From positions 1,364,001-1,428,000 of the forward strand of contig JAWNGF010000012.1 of NCBI GenBank assembly GCA_037039685.1: DNA of 64,000 nucleotides, in the 5' to 3' direction. A program made the position numbers and the translations under genes. Position 1 is the stretch's first letter. The number at the start of each line of letters is the position of its first letter. Below are positions 55,420-64,000 of the stretch, piece by piece. This DNA is from Ceratobasidium sp. AG-K (Eukaryota; Basidiomycota; Agaricomycetes; Cantharellales; Ceratobasidiaceae). The notes beneath the pieces were generated by a model, which was not told the origin of the DNA, did not search any database, and saw only the letters and a list, made by a program, of their open reading frames with translations.

Positions 55420-58400
55420 ATGCGGCTGCTAACGAGAGCATCGCTCTTACTTGCATCACTCCCACTCGCGCGTTGCGCCTTGGTTGATCTCACAAAGGCA
55501 AATCGCCGAGATCCCCTCCCAGACTTGCCTGGTACGTTTACAGCTCAAAAAACATTGCTATTTCTTATTGACGCGTCTTAGACTGGTCTGGGGCTGGTTT
55601 CGAAGGCGGAAATGCTTTACCAGACAACTCGAAAGGTGAGTTAGGACTTCGATGCTCCGTACCATGTGGTTGTGCTAATACCTTTACTTTAGTTGCTTAT
55701 ACCCTATCGGCGGCTGAGCTAGCTTCGCGATTCGGTGTCATCGCTAGCGATGGGTATGTCTGGACTACTTGTAAAGATAACCCGTTTGCTCATTCATACT
55801 TCAGCCAAGATGATACGGCCGGCTTACAGAATGCCATTACTGCGATGAGTTCCCAACCTGTACCAGACGGCTCCTACCGTCTTATCCAACTTCCCGCTGG
55901 TGGGTGCATCTATATGTTCTCGATTGGCTCAAACCTCATTCGAAACGCAGGTACAATCAATCTATCGTATATGATTTATATCGATGCAAGCTACCTCATC
56001 ATTCGGGGTACTGGAAATAATCCTAACGCCGGAGGCACGAAGCTTGTCTTTCGCCCGGATGCCGACACCAAGTACGATACGATCATCAACGACAGAGTGA
56101 GCCATATAGCCCAGTCAACTCGGCCTTGTCTAACGCCGTCATAGTGGGATCTCGATAACATGAAATACGACTGGGAATATTACGACGAAGATAACAAGCT
56201 GGTGTTTGGTTCAGCCAGTGGAGGGTGGTGAGTTGCTTCTACGTGAGCTGCGCTATTTCAAGTAATCCCTGCCCGTTAGGCTCTGGCCTGGTCGTTCCGT
56301 CTTCCGAGTTGGTAGTAGCAAGGTCGCCCCGAAATACGAACGGCAACATCAAGAGGCTCCGCAGAACCGTAAAGAGCTGTTCAAAGGCTCCGTCAACTAT
56401 CACTGGCGCTCAGACGAGGGAAAGGTCAAAGGTGAGCGGAACATCGCTACCCTCGCCACATGCATATAACCGGGTATCTCAGGATGGATGGTCGCACAAG
56501 GCAAGGATAAGGCGGGCGTGATGGGAACTAGTATCGTACACGTGAGCGACTCAGGTCAAACGTAATGGGTTCGTATTGAAGGGAAGCACAGGTCAATGAA
56601 ACCAGTACGAAATGGGTAACATCCGAGGACAATTTGGCTCAAGATATCTAGATAGGTGGGCTTCCAATTCCGTCTTCCCACACGAGGACAACAGCTAATG
56701 CGGGTCAACCAATCAGCATCCCCGGTCAAGCGTAACGGTACTGATGCAATATCCTCCCCAAATGCGCCCCACACTAACATTTGTCTAGATTACTTGAGCT
56801 GGGGAGTCGAAACGAATGACTGGTTTGTCAATAGCTATGTCTTGTAAGTACTATGTATCCCAACTCGAATCCTGCGCTCACCATTTCGTCGACTTGATTT
56901 CCAGCCAGGTGGGTTGGTCACGAGCACCGAGTTTACCAATTGCCCTAATGTCGCTTTCAGGATTGGTTCAAGGTCACTGAGCGAGGGACCGATGCTAATG
57001 GCCGATACTATGGGATCGATCGCCCCCTTCGCTTCGACGTCTATCGTTCATCCACTGGTGACGGAAGCAGCGCCATGGAGGAGACTGAGATTTATGCAAA
57101 GGCAATGCCGATTGCTCACGTCGTACACCATGTGGGCATCGAGGTTAGTAAATTCAGGTAACTCTCGGCTAGTTTTTGTGTCATTGACAGGCATACACTC
57201 GATTTGTAGGATATCTACATGACGCACGAAATCGACGGCCTGACCCCGGAAAGCGGTAGGTAGAATGAATCGGTTGCAAGAACACAAGCTTACAATTTGG
57301 GATAGCCACGAGAAACTACGGGAATCTCGCACCCGAACAAGCCCACCATGGGATTGTCTTCCGATATGCTCGTGATAGTTGGGTGCGAAATATCCAAACG
57401 TTTATGACTGGGTCACATCCGGTAAGATAAACTCATAGCCTCTGTGATTGCATTAAACTGAATGAACGACATACTGGTGTGGTAGATTGCAACCGAAGTG
57501 CGTGCATATGGACAAGTCTCACAAGTAGTGTACTGATCCCACATAGGCGGCTCGTAACATCCAAATCCAAGACAATTACTTTGATGGTATGTGTTTGTCC
57601 TAGATGCAAATTGACTTTGCTAAATAAAGCGGCTGGCTAGGCGCGTGGAACAAGGTGAGCATTGGGATAATAGGAATGACGCACAGTACAAGGTTCAATG
57701 TATTTGTAGGGCAAAGGTGCGTTCCGCGGGAAGGTGCAACGTAACCTCAATTCCTAAACGATGCATACAGGTGGTAATGGCTATCTTCGCGGGTCCCGCG
57801 TGTGGGACAGCCTCTACTACAACAACACGCTGCTAGACCTTCGGCATATTACGATGCAGTGGTGTGGTATGTCACGTTAAGATAGGGGATTGTCTGTTAC
57901 TTGTCTAATATTTGTGGCTCTAAGCGATGGGGAACGTGGTTATTCCCAACAACATGACGTGAGTCCTACTCGTGCCCCCGGAGTTACTTAGACTTATAAC
58001 ACGATTTCGTAGCAACGATATGAACGTATGTATGCGTGGCTTACTCTCGGGATGGGTAGCTGATCCTCAGCTGCATAGCTACACGGCGGCTGGGAAGGTT
58101 ATAACTTATTCGAGTTCAATTACGTGTCAGTGCCATACTCTCATCGCTCTGGATCGTGTTCGAGCTGTGGCGGGGAGGGTGGAGACCAAGAAGGTATGGA
58201 CGCTATGCAACCCACTCTCAAAGCGGCTAACACTTGGCCATCCCAGCTGGTACGTGGTATCCAATCTGGTGGTAAGTTCAAGATCATTAATTGAAAATTG
58301 GTACCGACTGAAGGTTGTTTCTTTGAAGGGGGGCTGGAGAGAAAGCTAGTAAATGGAGTGGTGCTAGTGGCCCACGGTACGGAATATAAACACTTATCAT

Positions 58401-58960
58401 GATGATTTCGCATTGATAACCTTTCGCAGTAATGTGTTCTATCGCAACTACATGATCAAGCAACAAGTGGATGGAGGAGAATATGTTGAGTATCGACCTG
58501 TACGTACCTGTGGCTTCAATACCCGTGGAATATTCATAACGTGAAATGGCTCCTGCAGTACTTTGCTCGGGACGGAAGCTTGTCAACGTCAATCTGGCAA
58601 ATGGGATGGGATAGTCAGTCTCCTGCTGGCATTCCCTACACGCATTTATCGCAAGAAAATCGATGTAAGTATCTCTTCTAGTATCGATAGCCATTAGACT
58701 CTAATTATGCTTGGCGTCAGCTCCGATCAAGGACTGGCAAAGCCACGAGCAGGTGGATTTCTCCAGCAGCCCTGCCTACGGTGCGAATTCGGCGCTCAGT
58801 GACCCTCATACCTCGTGAGTAATTCAGAATTTTATAAGGCCTAAGGAACTTAAGAGAATTATCAATTAGAATATTCCTCAAGGATATTAGTGCGGCAGCA
58901 GGCTCTGTTGCTGCCTACTCAGGAATCGCCGGCAACGACTTCTGTCGTGGTGACACACCT
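55420..58960 (+). CDS. Secreted beta-helix (pectate-lyase-superfamily-like) module, possibly decaying
   Basis: The start encodes a signal peptide (MRLLTRASLLLASLPLARCA) and then a pectate-lyase-superfamily-like entry motif, FGVIASDGQDDTAGLQNAI. Well-supported early exons are 55420-55531, 55582-55635, 55693-55753, 55805-56096, 56145-56227 and 56280-56431. Later exons give DIYMTHEIDGLTPES, EQAHHGIVFRYARDSWVRNIQ, NDMN-LHGGWEGYN, CSSCGGEGGDQE and YFARDGSLSTSIWQMGWD. They end in SDPHTSIFLKDI near 58890. Between 56560 and 56700 the reading most like its surroundings contains stops (TGA 56597, TAA 56696); alternative splice sites avoid them with a worse protein. The fold suggests a polysaccharide-binding or -cleaving extracellular protein. 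The frame runs on into the GH18 module. Confidence 0.65.
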
Positions 58961-61900
58961 GTAAGTCTCGCACACTTGATATTACCGCATCAATCAAAGG
59001 CACTCATACAATAATTGACAGCCTCGCGTTGCCGGATATTACTTTGCGTCGTAAGTGTGTTGTATTGAGTGGTTGCCAGAGGCTAACGACCACTTTTTAG
59101 TGCTGCTCGTCGAGCCTGTAATCCATTTTTACCCGGTGCGATCGACTACCAGGCTTATACAAATATCCTTGTGAGTGTGCTGTGTTCTTATCCGTTATGC
59201 CTGAAATGCTCAAAACCCGTTCAGTTTGCATACGGCCAAATTGCCCGAGATGGCACCATCACCGTCGCGGCCGAGGATCAGCAGCTGCTCAGGGATGTCG
59301 CCGCTCTCAAGTCCCAGGACTCATCTCTTAAGGTCTATCTTGCTGGTACGCCGTTTTGATCATATATTATGATCCCGGCTTACCTTGTGACTGTGCCATA
59401 GTCGGAGGCTGGGGGCTCGGCGCTGATCCCGCGAATCTCGTGGCTGTCGCCACAAGCGCCTCGGCTAGAACAAAGCTTGGCACATCGGAGCATCCATATG
59501 CCAAAGGTACTAACTTTGCCAACCGTTCTGTATTTTGGAACTAACGTGTGCGCATATAAGCTATGGTCTGCACGGAATCGATCTCGAGTGGGCCAATGGT
59601 ATCAGTGCTACTCAGTGGAGGTACGTAAAAATGCTAACCTGCCACTACTGTCCTCCGAACGTGGCCACGTAGGAACATCGTGCAGGGGGCTTCAACAGGG
59701 CTCAGGGCAGCTGGTTTCAACCTCACCAAATCGACACCACACTCGTTCTGGTCGAGCTCTGGCATCAACACGGTAGCGGCCGATATTGGCAAGGCCGTCG
59801 ACTTCATGAGTCTGATCAGTCACGACCTTCCCGGAACGGTAAGGTTTTTATTGAATAGCCTTGGACGCTCTGACATTGGTGAGAACAGACGCTTGAATAC
59901 GCCAATAGTCTCTCGCGAATGACGGCCTCAGTCGCTGCGATACACAAGCTCGGGTTCCCGCGTAGCCAGATCATGATGGGCGTGCCGTTTTATGGCAGGT
60001 TCGAATAACCTACCTAAGATGAGCGAGGCGCAAAAACTGACATCATGATAGGTCTCGACGCTTGTCCAACCCTTCGTGTACGGATGATGGGTGTGGCATT
60101 GTAGCTGGCTTAGGATCGACCTCCGAGTGTATTGCGGCATCCGCTTTGGGGAAGGGCACCTTCCCGTACTACTCCATTGACTCACGCATTACGTTCACCG
60201 ATATGGACCTCGACGCTTACGGTGAATCAACGCCAATTGCGAACTTGGCGGGTCGCTTCGTCACAAACTCTGGATATGTGTTCGACCACGAAACGCCAGA
60301 ATCTGTTGTAGAAAAGGCTCGGGCGGCCACGATGCTCTGTCTAGGAGGGCTTTCAGGTGCGATTTTTCTTCTTTCCAGAACCACGAAACAATTCACCTAA
60401 CCAGGGGATCCAGTCTATTCCATGGACCAGGGTAGCCGCAGCTTTGATCTCACAAACGCCATCTGGGGTGGTGGAGCCCTCGTACCTAGTGCAGCGAGAT
60501 TGTCAGCACCATAAAAGGCGAACCGCTAAACTCGGAGGGACTCGTAAGCTCGGACTTTTGGGTAGGTTTATGCTCTATTGTGCCAGTGGGTATCTTACAA
60601 CCTGATGGCAGGACCAAGCAGTCGACCAGATTCTGGAGTACTATCCGAACCTATCGATGGTGCTAAACTATCAAGTGATGATCTTGCTGGCAGTCCGAGC
60701 GCTGGATGCTGTAGCGAGCAGTTTATATGAATATCTGAAGTTCAGCGCCCTCAATGAAGACTCGTTCCAGCTCTATAAGGTGAGTCAATCCGCATCATGA
60801 GCGCAGTGTACATTATGCTGAATTTTATCTGGTTTAGAAATGGGAAACCAAGGGTTAGTATACTCCACGCTCCCCTGGCGCACTGAGACCAAATCGTTTT
60901 TCTACAGCGTTGAATTGGGTTATTGCTAATGAGACAGGAAAAGGAAATGACTTCTGGGAGTGCTCGTGAGTACCAAGTCACTGGTTTCTCCGGGAATTGT
61001 CCAAACACCTCACTAGATATAACCGAAATTCTGGCTTCGCACACAACACTTGTCCAGGTGGACACAACACTCGGGGAGCAGACGAAAGCGACGTGTACTG
61101 GCGACTCACTGACCCCGGTGGATTCTCCAATCACCTCACTGATGCACTTGGCTTCGACACCTCAGAGCTTATCATAGGAAATGTCTATGTTGGTCGCAAT
61201 CGTAAGTTCTAGGTATGCCCATCTCATAGGCAAGTCGAGCTGATTATTGCGACTCGACTTAGCTTCGACCTGCCTTTTCTTGTTCCCTCGTCAGCTCCCA
61301 GGAAACTTTACCAACTCCACGCTCGAGCTGCATTACGGCGACGCCGTGCCCGAGACGAACCAAACTATCATCGAGAACACGTATCTGTTCGAGGATGATG
61401 GCACTGGTCGAATCCGACGGCTCCTTGCTCCGAGTACAAATACCTCGGCATTATCTGCTCGACACCACATCGGCGGCATGGCGCCATACGATCCGAGCGA
61501 AAACGCGCAGGGGTTCTCACCGTACGACCCGAAGCAGAGCTGCCGGACTCAGTGGCACGACGTGCTTGTGGTCGACGCAGACAAGTTCTTCCCGAACGTC
61601 AAGGACGGTATCCGGGCTTATTTGGACCAATATGAGGATTTCAAGCTCACAGCAATTGAAGCGACGTCTTCCCCGCTGGAAAGTGTTGAATATCTTGGGA
61701 CGGTACTTCACATGGCGCTAACAACTCTAGTCTCTGGGAACGATACACTTTATTCTACAATGCGGTATAGTGCGTACAACTCCTTATTATGTATACAAAT
61801 ATTGAGCCTGACCTAACGTGTTGTGAAACAGTTGAGCAAGTGAAGCTCGACAAGGCGTTGCAAGAGCAGTACGACAAACTTGAAGGTAGGTTGGTGCTCA

Positions 61901-64000
61901 AATAACTTGTGTTTGCAATTAACATCCGTTTAGAGCAAGCACGACAAGCTGCAATCCAGCTCATCGTTGACTTGGTGCTTACCTTGCTCAGCTTTATCCC
62001 ATTTGGGGGACTTGTGGCTGGGGCTGTTCGGGCGGCAAGGGCTTTGATGCCTATTTTCAGGTCGGCTCGAGCTACCAAGTCACTCGCGTGCGGGTTGGAG
62101 AAAGCACTCGATGGTGCTCAAGATGCAAAGAACGTCCGGTCTGTAGACAATCTACTCAGTCCAACTGCGCTGGAAGGTCGTGGACGGATTGGCCGTGCTC
62201 TCAACTGCATTCAGGACTCTGCTCTCGAGTGCGAAGAATCCGATTATTTTGGTAACCTCCTGGACCTCTTGAGCCTTGCTGAACCCTTTATCCCTGCCAT
62301 TCCTCTTTCCCGTCATACGGACTGGAGCAGTTCCGGATCCGTGCCAACTATCGATGTCTCCCGGGCAGACTCGCTAGGTCGAACGGGTCATTCGCTCGAA
62401 CCCCGCGCTGGCAATCCAAAACTCAACACATGCATTTTCAATGCTAGGTTGCACGCTTCTTGATGCGCGTTTGCTCATTTTTGCGGCAGACCCCGGCTTC
62501 GGGCCTCAAAACAAAGAGCGACGCATACAAGCTTGAGTGCCACGCGAACTCAGCTCCGTATCCTATGCAGTGGTTCGATCCCCGGGATAACAACAAACTC
62601 AAAACAATTACATACGCTGACTGTCGTCCCAAGCCGAAGACCGGATCAGACAATGACGTTGATCCAACGTGGAAGAAGGACTCGGCTGCCCGTCAAAAGG
62701 CAAAGGATATGCCTCTTGATCCTGGATCGTGTAAGAACTAGAATATCTTTACCCGAGGCAACGTTAGCTAATATTGCAAAATAGGTCAGGTATGCGAGCA
62801 CGTTCGTGGCGGCTATGATTGGTGAGACTCACGCCCCCTCCCCCTCCAGTGCGATCACATGCTTGAAGCCGACGAGGTGCGTTTTGTCCACAATTATATC
62901 TCTCGCATATATTGAATTTCCCCTTTTCTATGACTAGATCGCCGCGGTCTTCCAATCTAAGCTGAGAGATTACACAGACAGCAAGGGAATTACCAGTAAG
63001 ACGGACCGAAGTAAATTGGCTAGAGTAAGCGTCCCTTTTCATCGTCTACTACCTCAACTTGAACTCATCGCCCAACGCGACACAGGATCTTTGTAAGCAA
63101 CCGGAATATCCAAATTTTATCTCCAACTTTGTCAAGGCTCTCAACTCGGAGAGGAGTAAGTGTAAACCTGACCATCAAAACAGGATGAACACTAACCTCG
63201 AACAGACATGCGTCCTTTGTTTGATAGCCCGAGTAAGGATCTCAGTTAGGAGAGAGCGGCCCTCCAAGATGCTGATGCTGAGTGTGATTGATAGATAGCT
63301 ACAAGTCGTCGTTCATCCGGCCAGGTGCTCTCAAGGACGGTGCCGATTGGACGAAATGGGAAACAGCTTCGAGCGACAGTACGGACACCCGGCAAGGTTA
63401 TGTTGAGATAATGGGTAAGAAACCTTCTCAAACTCACTTCGTTTCAGTCGTTCATCGGGCTTCGTGAATAGACAATTACATGAATGATATCAAAAACAAT
63501 CGCATTGCGATAGCAAAGGAGCTGGACGAAATAATTGAGAGGGATTTGAAGTTTGCGGATCCCACTGCAAAGCAAATTCTCAAAGATCGTGCGTAGTAAT
63601 ATTTTCAATTGACGCTGAGCTTGGCTGACTCTTCCCCAGTGGAGATTGGGACGCGTAGGTCTTTTTACAGCCCCTTGTGTTCTTGGTCTCATTTATATTT
63701 TTTCAGGGACTATTGATCTTGGTAACGGCAACACGGAAATCATAGGCTTAATTTCTGTTGTAACTTGGTAATCATACACGTACTTACATGCGTGTCGTTA
63801 TAGTGTCTCATTTATATTTTTTCAGGGACTATTGATCTTGGTAACGGCAACACGGAAATCATAGGCTTAATTTCAGAGACCAATCGCTTGAACACCCGCC
63901 ACTATCGTGTCAAGTTGGAAAAGACCGCATTCAAGAGGTCTCCAACCACACCCAAAGCCTCAGGCGGCTCGTCCAGCAGTCAAGTGAAGCCCAACAACAA
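58870..64000 (+). CDS. GH18 killer-toxin-type chitinase module, partial at window edge, catalytic motif lost
   Basis: The first GH18 strand is PRVAGYYFAS (58870-58960 joined to 59022-59050), then LPGAIDYQAYTNILFAYG, VGGWGLGADP, and at 59560-59625 the catalytic strand reads HGIDLEWANG. The family motif is DGxDxDxE, so the first Asp is His, the third Asp is Glu and the catalytic Glu is Ala. Later come SHDLPGT, MMGVPFYGRS, then a long C-terminal region (YWRLTDPGGF; a hydrophobic Gly-rich segment at 61940-62060; CDHMLEADE at 62843-62880) typical of killer-toxin-like chitinases. Frame breaks are likely near 59500-59570 and 62820. There is no start codon or signal peptide of its own; it is continuous with the beta-helix module. 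The 3' end is outside the window. Confidence 0.7.
63686..63874 (+). repeat. Direct duplication of 70 bp at 119-bp spacing, covering a splice acceptor and exon start
   Basis: Bases 63686-63755 are repeated exactly at 63805-63874. Each copy includes a pyrimidine tract with TTTTTTCAG and the exon start GGACTATTGATCTTGG. Only the second copy continues into the open frame SETNRLNTRHYRV. The 49 bp between the copies look like intron. Confidence 0.95.

Noticed and set aside
62560..62590. tRNA-like GGTTCGATCCC motif
   Set aside because: It lies inside the GH18 reading frame, and no acceptor or anticodon arm can be drawn around it.

Overview
The window is nuclear DNA from a filamentous basidiomycete. 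Introns are dense and mostly 46-66 nt. The gene families (NACHT-WD40 NLRs, DUF6534 membrane proteins, DUF4470/MYND proteins, Tf1/sushi-type chromoviruses, killer-toxin-type GH18 chitinases) suggest an Agaricomycete, most like Rhizoctonia (Cantharellales). That species call is from family content and memory of similar proteins, not from a search.

Layout. 1-3642: the 3' part of a Ty3/gypsy chromovirus (element 1). 4075-12658: a WD40 gene remnant split by a complete 7.2-kb chromovirus (element 2, 4304-11531) with 455-bp LTRs and a CCTGA target-site duplication. 13430-30119: an accessory cluster built from repeats of one module, a plus-strand NACHT-WD40 NLR followed tail-to-tail by a minus-strand TGL2-like serine lipase. 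NLR2 (15310-20120) and NLR3 (24299-28177) look intact. One lipase (28554-30119) is intact; three lipase copies (13430-14640, 20495-21830, 22110-23075) are broken. 30439-37996: an intact DUF4470-MYND gene and a decayed paralogue carrying a 692-bp TA-flanked inverted-repeat element. 38413-40823: a 13-exon PRMT3-type arginine methyltransferase, the one clear housekeeping gene. 43182-51812: three tandem DUF6534 genes, each with 16 exons of almost identical length. 52588-54225: an F-box gene (minus). 55420-64000: a secreted beta-helix module running without a visible start or stop into a GH18 killer-toxin-type chitinase that lacks the catalytic glutamate and leaves the window.

The most interesting system is the amplified NLR-lipase pair. 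NLR2 carries 14 near-identical 43-residue WD40 repeats (the number for two seven-bladed propellers) in which variation sits at a few fixed positions, as in the HNWD allorecognition family of Podospora. A conserved C-terminal tail on its own exon recurs in all three NLR copies. A duplicated, convergently placed lipase recalls NLR-lipase linkage in ascomycete cell-death clusters.

A second theme is CpG decay. All six differences between the LTRs of element 2 are CpG to TpG/CpA changes in the 5' copy. The protease catalytic Asp codon of the same element carries a change of the same type, and several premature TGA codons in the neighbourhood are compatible with it. Element 2 also has a predicted self-priming PBS (12-nt complementarity to its own predicted RNA 5' end), a canonical -1 slippery heptamer before the gag stop, and a third ORF overlapping the end of pol that is shared with element 1.
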